Source of the DNA: Anaerolineae bacterium
Lineage (GTDB): Bacteria; Chloroflexota; Anaerolineae; Aggregatilineales; Phototrophicaceae
Assembly (NCBI GenBank): GCA_017303635.1
Contig: JAFLCG010000017.1
Location: 1 to 64,000, forward strand
Length of the DNA stretch: 64,000 bases
Direction of reading: 5' to 3'
Of the stretch, positions 1 through 8,320 are shown piece by piece; positions within the stretch are counted from its first letter, which is position 1, and each line of letters opens with the position of its first letter. The notes below the pieces were generated by a model that saw only the letters and a list, made by a program, of their open reading frames with translations, was not told the origin of the DNA and did not search any database. The translations under genes and the position numbers were made by a program.

Positions 1-119
1 ATGCTCTCCGTCGCGCCATCCGCTTGTTTGTTTATCTCTGGAATACCCGCCAACTCCATCGTCAGCGCTTTCCCGCTTACCCGGCTCATCTCATTGATTT
101 CTTGCCTGCTCAACTTTAG
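1..119 (+). CDS. C-terminal fragment of an unidentified protein (possibly a transposase)
   Basis: Reading from base 3, an open frame of 38 codons ends with TAG at 117-119 and is cut by the left edge. The peptide is basic and aromatic-rich and includes RRAIRLFVYLWNTRQLHRQR, a composition that resembles the C-terminus of some insertion-sequence transposases. No family motif can be seen in so short a piece. It could also be an open frame by chance. The bases from 120 to 140 show nothing recognisable. Confidence 0.3.
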   Translation, partial: ALRRAIRLFVYLWNTRQLHRQRFPAYPAHLIDFLPAQL

Positions 120-140
120 ACACTCCCAAGTTTGAGTTTG

Positions 141-170
141 TTGGTAATTTACGTTAAGGATTGATATAGT
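141..170 (+). promoter_or_regulatory. Probable sigma-70 type promoter of the first ATP-grasp gene
   Basis: A -35 like TTGGTA (141-146) and a -10 like TATAGT (165-170) are separated by 18 bases, 42 bases upstream of the ATG at 213. It is the best promoter match in this gap. Confidence 0.45.
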
Positions 171-212
171 CTCCGCACTTGAGAAGCATATCCAAATCGA
201 GGTCAGCACCCT

Positions 213-1421
213 ATGGCGGAGCAAAAGCCACTCACCATCCTGTGCATCAGCAGTTATTTCAAAGGTGAACGCTTCATCCAGCAAGCAAAAACTGAAGGTT
301 GTCGCGTCTTGCTCCTCACCGAAGAAAAACTCGCTACTGAAAAGTGGCCCCGCGAAAGTATTGATGAAGTCTTCCTGATGCCGGATCTATCCGTGACGCA
401 ACATGTCATTAATGCAGTCAGTTACCTCTACCGCTCCCAGTGGATAGACCTCATCATCCCGCTGGATGAATATGATGTTGAAAACGTAGCTACGCTGCGC
501 GAGCACCTGCGGCAACCGGGTATGGGACAGACCGCAACCCGTTACTTCCGGGATAAACTTGCCATGAGAATGCGTGCTGCTGAAGGGGGCATACTCGTTC
601 CCAGTTTCACGGGGGTGTTCAATTACGATCGCCTGCGTGAGTTCATGAATCGGGTACCAGCACCTTATGTCCTGAAGCCACGCACGCAAGCTGGTGCGAT
701 GGGCATCAAGAAAATCAATCACCCAGACGAAATTTGGTCCGTGCTGGAAAAACTCAGCGACGAACAATCCGGTTTCTTGCTGGAACAGTTTGTGCCCGGA
801 GATGTATTCCATGTCGATTCAATAGTCGCTAAGGGCAAGGTGATTTTCGCCAGTGCTCAGAAATATGGTGTGCCACCACTGAGCGTGTCCCATGATGGGG
901 GCATATTCACCTCACGGAATCTACCGCCGAAATCCGAAGATGCGAAAGCACTAAAGCAGTTCAACGAGGAAGTTATTAGAACGCTGGGAATGGAACATGG
1001 TGTAACGCACGCCGAGTACATCAAATCCCATGCAGACGGTAAATTCTACTTTCTGGAAGTTGCTGCCCGGGTTGGAGGGGCTAACCTCTCGGATATGATT
1101 GAACAGGCAACAGGCATCAACTTATGGGAGGAATGGGCAAAGCTGGAAATTGCAACCCTCCGTGGTGAAACTTATAAGGTGCCCAAAGCGCGTACAGATT
1201 ACGCGGGAATGCTCCAATGTCTTTCCAAACAAGAACACCCGGATTTATCCAACTACACTGAACCCGAAGTCGTCTGGAAGCTAGACAAAAAGTATCATGC
1301 AGGACTGATCGTCAAGTCCGACAATCGAGAACGGATAGAAGAGCTATTGAGCGCTTATGCTAATCGCTTTGCAGAGGACTTTTTGACCTGGGCACCACCG
1401 AAAGATAAGCCTACACACTGA
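213..1421 (+). CDS. ATP-grasp domain ligase (carbamoyl-phosphate synthase L-chain-like fold)
   Basis: This 402-residue protein is a cytoplasmic ATP-dependent carboxylate-amine/thiol ligase of the classical ATP-grasp fold. The N-terminal ~110 residues form a pre-ATP-grasp Rossmann-like domain. The ATP-grasp core shows VLKPRTQAGAMGI near residues 153-165 (lysine plus glycine-rich loop), GVTHAEY near 263-269, and FLEVAARVGGANLSDMI near 280-296, which carries the metal-binding acidic and Asn residues. The acyl and amine substrates cannot be told from sequence. It is followed 57 bases later by a subtilase and then an esterase. Two more ATP-grasp genes of different subfamilies lie about 2.5 kb downstream, which suggests an amide-bond-forming pathway rather than purine or biotin metabolism. 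There is no signal peptide. Confidence 0.85.
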   Translation: MAEQKPLTILCISSYFKGERFIQQAKTEGCRVLLLTEEKLATEKWPRESIDEVFLMPDLSVTQHVINAVSYLYRSQWIDLIIPLDEYDVENVATLREHLRQPGMGQTATRYFRDKLAMRMRAAEGGILVPSFTGVFNYDRLREFMNRVPAPYVLKPRTQAGAMGIKKINHPDEIWSVLEKLSDEQSGFLLEQFVPGDVFHVDSIVAKGKVIFASAQKYGVPPLSVSHDGGIFTSRNLPPKSEDAKALKQFNEEVIRTLGMEHGVTHAEYIKSHADGKFYFLEVAARVGGANLSDMIEQATGINLWEEWAKLEIATLRGETYKVPKARTDYAGMLQCLSKQEHPDLSNYTEPEVVWKLDKKYHAGLIVKSDNRERIEELLSAYANRFAEDFLTWAPPKDKPTH

Positions 1422-1478
1422 TCTGCAAGTGAGATACATCATATCTTAAGGTCTAGTTCGGCGGCACCGGATTAGACT

Positions 1479-2660
1479 ATGTTTATGTACGCCATACCTA
1501 TGACCGAAATAACCATTCCTGCCTTCTTATCCAACCATCCTTTCGCTCGGCATGGCGAAAACAATCTTCTACCGATTCTGGAACGCACGGGCAGTTCGGC
1601 AGCATATACCGGAAAAGGTGTCACAATCGCCTTTATTGATGCTGGCTTTTATCCCCATCCAGACTTGCAAGATCGCATTCTAGTCCATGTGGATGCCTCA
1701 ACTAACCGAGTCATCGAGCAATATGATGAGTTCGACCATCTTGACCTAAGTTGGCACGGTCTGATGACGAGTTTTATCGCAGCCGGAGATGGCCGGACTT
1801 CCAAAGGTCGGTATCGCGGTCTAGCCAATGAAGCCTCATTGGTTCTGGTCAAGGTGAGTACTCCGAAAGGCAGCATTAAAGAACGAGACATCCTGCGCGG
1901 TTTGCGCTGGGTTATCGACACTCACAAGCGGTTCAATATCAAGATCGTCAATATCTCCGTTGGGGGTGATGATCCTAACCTGGACCCGGAATTACCCTTA
2001 CATAGCGCAGTGAAAAAGCTAACCGACGCCGGTGTTACGGTTGTCATTGCAGCTGGTAACCGGAGTGTCGATTATTTGTTACCACCCGCCTCCGCAGGAG
2101 AAGCTATAACAGTGGGTGGCTATGATGACCAGAATACGCTGGAAACTTCGCACTGGCGGCTATACCACCACAATTATGGACAAGGTACCCAAGGCACGCA
2201 GAAGCCAGACCTAATCGCACCAGCGGCCTGGATTGCGAGCCCGATTATGCCTGGTACGATGGTCGAAAGAGAAGCCCGTTGGCTGGCCCCACTTTTGGCC
2301 TCCCCTACGCCCAGCTTCATGAAAAAGCTCTTGCGGAAGGGGCATTCGGATTTGGGCCTGGATTTATCAGCCGATTCCGAACCTGATGAGCGCCTTTACC
2401 GCCAACTTCAGCAGCGTATCCATGCTCACAAAATAATCGACCCATTCCATCAACATGTGGATGGCACCTCCGTAGCTGCACCTTTCGTGACCTCAACCAT
2501 TGCCCAAATGCTCGAGGCTAATCCACGTTTGACGCCCACCGAAATACGCGCTATTCTGACGCGCACAGCGCAGCCCCTACCCCATGTACCAGCCCCCATG
2601 CAGGGTGCAGGTCGTGTGTGTGCAGCAGAGGCGGTGAGAGCAGCGCTGGAACTAACCTGA
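1479..2660 (+). CDS. S8 family (subtilisin-like) serine peptidase without signal peptide
   Basis: The protein has 393 residues. The catalytic triad is readable: Asp54 in IAFIDAGFYPHPDL, His93 in SWHGLMTSFIAA, and Ser331 in DGTSVAAP. The oxyanion-hole region is IAAGN. No N-terminal signal peptide or membrane segment is visible, so it is probably cytoplasmic or leaves by an unusual route. The His motif is HGL rather than the usual HGTHVAG, which marks a divergent subtilase. The start at 1479 has only a weak ribosome-binding site; Met codons at 1485 and 1500 are alternatives. It sits between an ATP-grasp ligase and an esterase, and a role in maturing or degrading a peptide product of the cluster is inference. 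Subtilases are frequent maturation proteases in peptide-tailoring clusters. Confidence 0.88.
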   Translation: MFMYAIPMTEITIPAFLSNHPFARHGENNLLPILERTGSSAAYTGKGVTIAFIDAGFYPHPDLQDRILVHVDASTNRVIEQYDEFDHLDLSWHGLMTSFIAAGDGRTSKGRYRGLANEASLVLVKVSTPKGSIKERDILRGLRWVIDTHKRFNIKIVNISVGGDDPNLDPELPLHSAVKKLTDAGVTVVIAAGNRSVDYLLPPASAGEAITVGGYDDQNTLETSHWRLYHHNYGQGTQGTQKPDLIAPAAWIASPIMPGTMVEREARWLAPLLASPTPSFMKKLLRKGHSDLGLDLSADSEPDERLYRQLQQRIHAHKIIDPFHQHVDGTSVAAPFVTSTIAQMLEANPRLTPTEIRAILTRTAQPLPHVPAPMQGAGRVCAAEAVRAALELT

Positions 2661-2687
2661 ACCAGGCATCAACATACGGATACAAAC

Positions 2688-3407
2688 ATGCACCGCGAAT
2701 TTCACCGCTGGTACAGTCCGTCGCTTAACCGCGATATGGAATTATTGATCTTCGGTCATGCAGGAGCGCGAGTGCTGGTCTTCCCCACCTCCAAAGGCAA
2801 ATTTTATGAATGGGAAGATCGGGGGATGATGTGGACGCTGCGCGACCATATCAACAATGGCTGGTTACAGCTCTATTGTGTCGACAGCGTGGATGCGGAA
2901 AGCTGGTACAACTGGGGCGTACATCCCGGTCAACGTGCCTGGCGACAAGAGCAGTATGATCGGTATCTTTACTCTGAAGTTGTCCCCTTAATGAACGCCA
3001 AGAATAACAATCCGTTTCTGATCACAGCAGGGGCCAGCTTTGGCGCATATCATGCAATGAACTTTGGTCTCAAGCATCCCGATAAAGTAGATCGCATTCT
3101 GGCTTTCAGTGGCATCTTCGACATTCGGGGATGGACCGAGGGCCATCGTGATGAGTATGTTTACAGCAACAATCCGGTGGAATTTGTTCAGGGAGAGCAA
3201 AACCCAGAGCGGCTCCGGCAACTTCAACATCTGGACATCATTATGGCAACCGGGCGTGATGACCGGCTCATTCATAATGCGCGGACCATGTCCGGCGCGC
3301 TGTGGAGCAAAGGTATCGGCAATGCCCTGCGCGAGTGGGATGGCTGGTCCCATGACTGGCCCTACTGGCAGAAGATGATCCTGGCCTATATAGGCGGGCA
3401 TGATTAA
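2688..3407 (+). CDS. Alpha/beta-hydrolase, putative esterase (esterase D-like)
   Basis: The 239-residue protein has a GxSxG-type nucleophile elbow, GASFGAYH, with Ser117. A likely acid lies in GRDDRL near residue 189 and the catalytic His in WSHDWPYW near 223. This arrangement fits the putative-esterase (esterase D/antigen 85-like) branch of alpha/beta hydrolases. No signal peptide is seen, so it should act in the cytoplasm. It starts 27 bases after the subtilase stop and is probably co-transcribed with it. Its GC-rich 3' flank and a hairpin at 3684 separate it from the next ATP-grasp pair. The substrate is unknown; acyl-ester or thioester cleavage in the same pathway as the ligases is an inference from position. 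Confidence 0.8.
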   Translation: MHREFHRWYSPSLNRDMELLIFGHAGARVLVFPTSKGKFYEWEDRGMMWTLRDHINNGWLQLYCVDSVDAESWYNWGVHPGQRAWRQEQYDRYLYSEVVPLMNAKNNNPFLITAGASFGAYHAMNFGLKHPDKVDRILAFSGIFDIRGWTEGHRDEYVYSNNPVEFVQGEQNPERLRQLQHLDIIMATGRDDRLIHNARTMSGALWSKGIGNALREWDGWSHDWPYWQKMILAYIGGHD

Positions 3408-3683
3408 GGGTATTGGCTGTTGAACCCTCTCCCAAGAGGAGATGATGTTCATTGCGGCGGCGACGACGGCGGCGGCGCTGGGTTAAAATTTCGTCGCCGT
3501 CCAAATATTCACCGACAGAATGAGAAATCTGAATGTTTCCAGCGTAACAGCGGCGAATTTGTCCGGAAAAGATGCCCTTCCAACACAAATTTGGGTCGCT
3601 AGCTTCGGCGCATTTGGGAAATATTTGCCGGATCGTAGAATTTCCAGATGTGACGACCCATTCAGCATAACACGGTTTAGCTC

Positions 3684-3711
3684 AAGAATCGGAACATTTG
3701 TTCCGATTCTT
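3684..3711 (+). terminator. Strong hairpin, CGGAACA/TGTTCCG family
   Basis: A perfect 13-bp stem AAGAATCGGAACA/TGTTCCGATTCTT encloses a TT loop (3697-3698). The T-run is weak (CTTCTCC). Its core matches hairpins at 9005, 12108 and 33701, three of which have T-runs. It probably ends the upstream operon, although it lies about 280 bases past the esterase stop. Confidence 0.5.
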
Positions 3712-3864
3712 CTCCTGGCAAACGAATCAAGTATATCGTTCTAATTCGTTAGCCCTTGGTAAATCGCGGCTGGACCGGCAGTTGCCGATGCTATCGTATG
3801 TCCTACGGCAATCGGTCTCCTGTTATCGACTGGTCAGTTGGACCGCTTATTTTACTCTTTGATT

Positions 3865-3896
3865 TTGTAGCTGAAACTACAAGCCGCCGTTATAAT
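3865..3896 (+). promoter_or_regulatory. Promoter with inverted repeat at the -35 position
   Basis: A perfect -10 hexamer TATAAT lies at 3891-3896. Just upstream is the inverted repeat TTGTAG-CTGAAA-CTACAA (3865-3882), which covers the expected -35 position, where the canonical hexamer is poor. That layout suits a binding site for an activator or repressor of the downstream ATP-grasp pair. The ATG at 3941 follows 44 bases after the -10. Confidence 0.5.
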
Positions 3897-3940
3897 GCCC
3901 GCCACTTACTTTTATTAAGGTAAATGGGTAGAGGTGAACC

Positions 3941-4999
3941 ATGGCAGCGCGGAAAGTAACGGAACCGAAGAAGCCCGCCACAAAGAAGACCCCTAATAAG
4001 AAATCCGCGACACAGGCGCAGGTTGCCCAACCCAAAACGGCACCGGCCATACGCAAAGCAACCGAACCCTTAAAGATTGGCCTCTTCGTTGGACGCGAAT
4101 GGTCATGGCCGCCCGCCTTCCTGGAAGAAGTTAATCGCCGAGATGAAGGCGTCATCGCCGAGTACATGAAAGTCGGCGGCAGCCGCATGAATGAGGCGGT
4201 CAACTACCGTGTAATTGTCGACCGGATTTCGCATGAGGTGCCCTACTATCGGTCTTTCCTGAAGAACGCCGCTCTCCAAGGGGTCAAGGTCGTCAATGAT
4301 CCGTTCATGTGGACAAGCGATGACAAGTTCTTCGGTGCTTCAGTAGTCGACCGGCTGGGGGTCGTTTCTCCCAAGACCGTCGTATTGCCCAACAAAGACT
4401 ATGTACCGGGAATCGTTCCGACAGAGAGCCTGCGCAATTTGACCTACCCCATCGACTGGGATGGGCTGGTTGAGTACGTTGGCGGTTTCCCGCTAGTACT
4501 GAAAGATGCCCATGGCGGCGGTTGGAAAGAGGTCTACATCTGCCATTCGATGGAAGAACTGTGGCATCACTACAATCATTGTGGTTTGCTCACGATGATT
4601 ATTCAGGAATTCATCAAGTGGGATAACTACGCCCGGTGTATGTGTCTGGGTCAGGAAGAAATCCATGTGATGAAATATGACCCATCGCAGCGCAAGTATC
4701 ACGCCGAGCATGATTTTTCACCGGCGCTCTATGACCGACTGGTGAAAGACTCACTTACGATTGTCGACGCCTTCGGCTATGACATGAATACAGCTGAATT
4801 CGCCATCCGCGACGGCATTCCCTATGCTATTGATTTCATGAATCCGGCACCCGATATGGATGTTAATTCGCTGGGTAAAGTCCATTTCGATTGGATGGTC
4901 GCACATATGGCTGATATGACCATCAAACTGGCAAAGTCCAAAAAAGCCACTCGTGACCGTTATTACTGGGGCAAGCTCGCCAAAGAAACCGAGAAGTAA
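3941..4999 (+). CDS. ATP-grasp protein with Lys/Ala/Pro-rich N-terminal tail
   Basis: The protein has 352 residues and begins after a GAGGTG ribosome-binding site. Residues 1-45 form a low-complexity tail rich in Lys, Ala, Pro and Thr, resembling histone H1 or other nucleic-acid-binding tails. From about residue 46 a RimK-like ATP-grasp protein begins. PLVLKDAHGGGWKEVYI is the ATP-binding Lys/Gly loop, and YAIDFMNPAPDMD near the C-terminus carries the metal-binding Asp and Asn. The final ~20 residues are again lysine-rich. It lies only 3 bases upstream of the circularly permuted ATP-grasp gene, so the two are surely one operon and may form consecutive steps or a complex. The substrate is unknown. 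Confidence 0.75.
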   Translation: MAARKVTEPKKPATKKTPNKKSATQAQVAQPKTAPAIRKATEPLKIGLFVGREWSWPPAFLEEVNRRDEGVIAEYMKVGGSRMNEAVNYRVIVDRISHEVPYYRSFLKNAALQGVKVVNDPFMWTSDDKFFGASVVDRLGVVSPKTVVLPNKDYVPGIVPTESLRNLTYPIDWDGLVEYVGGFPLVLKDAHGGGWKEVYICHSMEELWHHYNHCGLLTMIIQEFIKWDNYARCMCLGQEEIHVMKYDPSQRKYHAEHDFSPALYDRLVKDSLTIVDAFGYDMNTAEFAIRDGIPYAIDFMNPAPDMDVNSLGKVHFDWMVAHMADMTIKLAKSKKATRDRYYWGKLAKETEK

Positions 5000-5002
5000 A
5001 CC

Positions 5003-6355
5003 ATGCCCGCGGAAGCCATTGACCTCTATCACAGTCTGCTGAATGACCAACTGGCAGCCGATACGGCTGAAGCGCTCTACGGGATGCTGCGACCACGCCA
5101 GCTCTACTTTGGTGATCGTCCGCTGTGCACGGTTATCCGTCCACATTTCTACTTGCTGAAAGACTGGAATTACTTCAAGCAAGAGACTGAAATCCTGCTC
5201 GGCGCATTTGCCCGATTGCATGAAGCCTGTATGGAAGACAGTGCACTGCGTCAGCAACTCGACCTGCACGCCTATGAAGAGGCGTTATTCAGCCTAGATA
5301 AAGGTGGCCCTGTTCCCTGGACCAGTTCACGACTGGATTCGTTCTTCCATATGCAGGACCGCAACCTAAAGTTCGTTGAGTACAACGCAGAAACTCCGGC
5401 AGGTATGGGTTATGAGGATGTGCTTTCCGAAGTTTTCATGGAGCTGGAGCCGATCAAGCGATTCCAGAAGTACTACGCCGTCCAAAGCATGCCAATGCAA
5501 GGCAAGCTACTCGTTTCCCTGATGCGAGCCTATAAGGAATGGGGAGGGGAAGGCATCCCACAAATTGCGATTGTGGATTGGTCGAGCGTTCCCACCCTGA
5601 CCGAACACCGTATCATCCGGGATTATTTTGAGCGGCACGGGGTGAAATCGATACTGGCTGATCCACGGGCGCTCGAATATCGAGATGGCAAGCTGTGGTA
5701 CGAGGATTTCCGGATTGATCTGATTTACAAGCGAGTGCTTGCCAGCGAACTCATTCAGGAAATGGGCATCAACAATCCGATTGTGCGCGCAGTAAAAGAC
5801 CGCGCCGTGATGCTGAGCAATTCGTTTAGCTGCAAGTTGCTAGCGAAGAAAGCCAGCCTGGCTCTCATGAGCGATGAACGCAACGCCAACCTCTTTACCC
5901 CGGCGCAACTGGCATCGATCCAGGCACACATCCCATGGACACGCCGGATTGAAAACCGAACCACCTTCTATAAAGATGCGCCGGTTGATCTGGTGCCTTT
6001 CATCTCAAAGTATAAAGATCGATTTGTCATCAAGCCGAACGATGAGTATGGTGGCAAAGGCGTGGTACTGGGATGGGAAGTGAGCCAGGAGCAATTTGAT
6101 GCCACACTGAGGGATGCACTCACCTCAACGCCCAGTGTTGCCCAGGAACGGATCGACTTGATTGAACGGGAATTCCCCGCGTGGATCAATGAACGACTGG
6201 ACATCAGTCCACGTTACATTGATGCTAATCCATATGTCTTTGGCGGGCATACGGTTTTCGGCTGCTTAACGCGCCTGTCATCGGTCGCCCTGCTGAATGT
6301 GACGGCGGGGGGAGGATCGGTCGTACCAACATTCATCCTGCAAAAGAAAGACTGA
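5003..6355 (+). CDS. Circularly permuted ATP-grasp type 2 / glutathionylspermidine synthase-like ligase
   Basis: The protein has 450 residues. KFVEYNAETPAGMGYEDV in the first third and RFVIKPNDEYGGKGVVLGWE near residues 340-359 are typical of the circularly permuted ATP-grasp superfamily. In that group, glutathionylspermidine synthetase-like enzymes form amide bonds between a carboxylate and an amine. There is no signal peptide or membrane segment. The ATG follows the preceding stop by 3 bases. A polyamine operon lies about 4 kb downstream, but nothing in the sequence ties this ligase to polyamines. A hairpin (6382-6403) follows the stop. Confidence 0.8.
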   Translation: MPAEAIDLYHSLLNDQLAADTAEALYGMLRPRQLYFGDRPLCTVIRPHFYLLKDWNYFKQETEILLGAFARLHEACMEDSALRQQLDLHAYEEALFSLDKGGPVPWTSSRLDSFFHMQDRNLKFVEYNAETPAGMGYEDVLSEVFMELEPIKRFQKYYAVQSMPMQGKLLVSLMRAYKEWGGEGIPQIAIVDWSSVPTLTEHRIIRDYFERHGVKSILADPRALEYRDGKLWYEDFRIDLIYKRVLASELIQEMGINNPIVRAVKDRAVMLSNSFSCKLLAKKASLALMSDERNANLFTPAQLASIQAHIPWTRRIENRTTFYKDAPVDLVPFISKYKDRFVIKPNDEYGGKGVVLGWEVSQEQFDATLRDALTSTPSVAQERIDLIEREFPAWINERLDISPRYIDANPYVFGGHTVFGCLTRLSSVALLNVTAGGGSVVPTFILQKKD

Positions 6356-6381
6356 TCACAGGCTATACACCTATGAAACTG

Positions 6382-6403
6382 AGGACGCCGTGAAGGGCGT
6401 CCT
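6382..6403. terminator. Bidirectional hairpin between convergent genes
   Basis: AGGACGCC/GGCGTCCT stem with a 6-base loop lies between the convergent ligase and HEAT genes. T-runs are short on both sides, so termination strength is uncertain. Confidence 0.5.
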
Positions 6404-6426
6404 TACCAACAAAACACTTAAAAAGC

Positions 6427-6660
6427 TTATTCGCCGCTACGGGCCGACTTCAACTGCGTGAATACTGACCGCCCCGCTTCTTGAGCAGCTTTCTTGATCG
6501 TCGGGTCGGCTTCTGTCTGGAAAGCCTGCTGGAGCGCGGTCAAAGAGTCCTCATCTGGTAACTTCGCCAGTTCCTGGATGGACTTCAACCGTACATCGGC
6601 GCTCTTGTCTTTTAACCGCGAGGCATGGTAAGCGATCACACGTTTGACATTGCTGGTCAT
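6427..6660 (-). CDS. Small HEAT-repeat protein
   Basis: The chosen ATG at 6660 gives 77 residues; a GTG at 6675 would add five. The protein is all helical, with the pattern SADVRLKSIQELAKL followed by ALQQAFQTEADPTIKKAAQEA. This fits two HEAT-like repeats, a protein-interaction scaffold. No catalytic motif is present. It is transcribed alone, converging on the ATP-grasp operon and diverging from the monooxygenase-like gene at 6816. The partner is unknown. Confidence 0.65.
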   Translation of the reverse strand: MTSNVKRVIAYHASRLKDKSADVRLKSIQELAKLPDEDSLTALQQAFQTEADPTIKKAAQEAGRSVFTQLKSARSGE

Positions 6661-6815
6661 GGCTGTACCCACCACATTCGTCCTGTCACCAACCGGATAC
6701 CAACCCTATTATAACCAGAGAACTTGCGCCACCCTAGCAAAAATCATTGAGATTTTGCAAAACCAACCCGGACTGCGCTAACGTATAGCTTTACATCGTA
6801 AGGGAGTACCTTCAC

Positions 6816-7127
6816 ATGCTTTACGCGCTGATTCATTGTCACATCAAGCCTGAGTACATTGACGCCTTCAAAGCCGCCAGCATGGAGAATGCCCGTAACA
6901 GCATCCTCGAACCGGGTTGTTTGCGCTTCGATGTCATTCAGCAGGATGAAGACCCGACGCGCTTTGTGCTAGTCGAGATTTATCGTACAGCGGACGACCC
7001 CGCCCGACACCGGGAGACGGCCCACTACCTGACCTGGCGCGATACCACCGCTGAGATGTTTGTTGAACCGCGTACTGGTGTGAAGTACCATAACGTCTTC
7101 CCGGACGATGCTGGATTGGAAAAATAG
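6816..7127 (+). CDS. Antibiotic biosynthesis monooxygenase (ABM) domain protein
   Basis: This 103-residue protein has the YgiN/LsrG-like dimeric ferredoxin fold. It begins MLYALIHCHIKPEYIDAF and later has ENARNSILEPGCLRFDVIQ and FVLVEIYRTADDPARH, ending with the conserved HxxT-type segment HYLTWRD. Family members are cofactor-free oxygenases or isomerases acting on small quinone-like or phosphorylated metabolites; the substrate here cannot be read. The next gene, a metal-dependent alcohol dehydrogenase, starts 5 bases after the stop, so the two probably form one operon and act on related carbonyl compounds. Confidence 0.8.
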   Translation: MLYALIHCHIKPEYIDAFKAASMENARNSILEPGCLRFDVIQQDEDPTRFVLVEIYRTADDPARHRETAHYLTWRDTTAEMFVEPRTGVKYHNVFPDDAGLEK

Positions 7128-7131
7128 CCTC

Positions 7132-8286
7132 ATGCGCTTTGACTTTGCAACTGCCACTAAAATCAGTTTTGGCCCCGGTGTACTCAAGGAACTACGTCCG
7201 CTGATCGGCGGATTCGGCTCGCACGCATTGGTCGTCACCGGCCGTAATCCAGACCGGGCGGCCCCCTTACTCACCATTCTGACCGAGGCGGCCCTCGCCT
7301 ATACGATCTACCCCACCGATGGTGAACCCACTATTGATGATGCTCGCCGTGGCGTCGAAATCGCCCGTAGTGCCCACTGTGACATGGTCATTGCATTTGG
7401 TGGTGGGAGCGCCCTGGACACCGGTAAAGCGATTGCAGCACTGATGACCAACCCCGGTGATCCCCTTGACTATCTGGAAGTGATTGGGCGGGGAAAGCCC
7501 ATCACTCAAGTCTCTGCGCCCCTCATCACGATCCCAACCACGTCAGGAACGGGTTCAGAAGTCACCAGTAATGCGGTACTCGCCTCACCAGAACATCAAG
7601 TCAAGGTCAGCTTACGGAGTCCGCTGATGCTGGCGCGGCTGGCAGTGATTGATCCCGAACTTACGTATACGTCACCAGCAGACGTGACCGCTGCCAGCGG
7701 CCTGGATGCGCTGACGCAGGTGCTGGAACCCTACGTTTCCAATAAAGCTAACCCCTTCACAGACTCGATCTGCCGAGAAGGGATGCTGCGGGCAGCACGG
7801 TCACTGAAGAAAGCCTATGATGAACCCGCGAATGCAACGGCGCGTGAAGACATGGCACTGGTCAGCCTGTTTGGAGGGATCGCCCTTTCGAATGCGAAAC
7901 TCGGGGCCGTACACGGTTTTGCCGGGCCGTTCGGAGGCATGTTCGATGCCCCGCATGGGGCAATCTGTGCGCGGCTACTGCCCTATGTCATGGAAGCGAA
8001 TATCCGCGCCCTGCGGGAGCGCGCCCCAGAGAGCCTTTCCCTGCAACGCTACGATGAGATCGCGCGTATCCTAACGGGAAATTCAACAGCCGTGGCCGTG
8101 GACGGAGTGCGATGGGTGCATGACCTATGCCAAGCGATGCAAGTACCCCCTCTCAGCCAATACGGCTACACCGCTCAAGACGCGGACTCCCTATGCGAAA
8201 AAGCGGCGGTTGCCAGTTCCATGCAGGGCAACCCGATCAAGCTGACCAACGAGGAATTGCATCAGATCGTCGCAGCGGCGCTATAA
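7132..8286 (+). CDS. Iron-containing alcohol dehydrogenase
   Basis: The ATG at 7132 gives 384 residues and avoids overlap with the upstream gene; an in-frame ATG at 7108 would overlap it. The family signatures are GGGSALDTGKAIAAL (NAD(P)-binding), TTSGTGSEVTSNAV, and HGFAGPFGGMFDAPHGA, which carries the metal-ligand His residues, with an upstream Asp. It catalyses NAD(P)-dependent interconversion of alcohols and aldehydes or ketones in the cytoplasm. Maleylacetate reductases look alike, so the exact substrate is open. It is coupled to the ABM gene just upstream. Confidence 0.88.
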   Translation: MRFDFATATKISFGPGVLKELRPLIGGFGSHALVVTGRNPDRAAPLLTILTEAALAYTIYPTDGEPTIDDARRGVEIARSAHCDMVIAFGGGSALDTGKAIAALMTNPGDPLDYLEVIGRGKPITQVSAPLITIPTTSGTGSEVTSNAVLASPEHQVKVSLRSPLMLARLAVIDPELTYTSPADVTAASGLDALTQVLEPYVSNKANPFTDSICREGMLRAARSLKKAYDEPANATAREDMALVSLFGGIALSNAKLGAVHGFAGPFGGMFDAPHGAICARLLPYVMEANIRALRERAPESLSLQRYDEIARILTGNSTAVAVDGVRWVHDLCQAMQVPPLSQYGYTAQDADSLCEKAAVASSMQGNPIKLTNEELHQIVAAAL

Positions 8287-8287
8287 T
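8257..8287 (+). promoter_or_regulatory. Possible promoter of the TatA-like gene
   Basis: TTGCAT (8257-8262) and TATAAT (8282-8287) are separated by 19 bases. The -10 overlaps the stop codon of the dehydrogenase and lies 33 bases before the ATG at 8321. The spacer is slightly long. Confidence 0.4.
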
Positions 8288-8320
8288 GCAGGCTTAGTCA
8301 TTAGAGAAGCAGGTAGATCC

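Larger units (their letters stand above)
3408..3940. other. 533-base intergenic region without a credible gene
   Basis: Short open frames occur on both strands, but none has a ribosome-binding site or a recognisable peptide. The region holds a GCGGCGACGACGGC-type triplet-rich tract at 3454-3477. A 9-bp inverted repeat CGGCGACGA/TCGTCGCCG lies at 3458-3466 and 3491-3499. A 13-bp hairpin lies at 3684-3711, and a promoter region with an inverted repeat at 3865-3896. No structured RNA family was recognised. Confidence 0.6.

Noticed and set aside
3420..3744. Small open frames in the 3408-3940 gap as possible precursor peptides for the ATP-grasp cluster
   Set aside because: None has a ribosome-binding site, a leader-core pattern or repeated motifs; the frames are probably chance.
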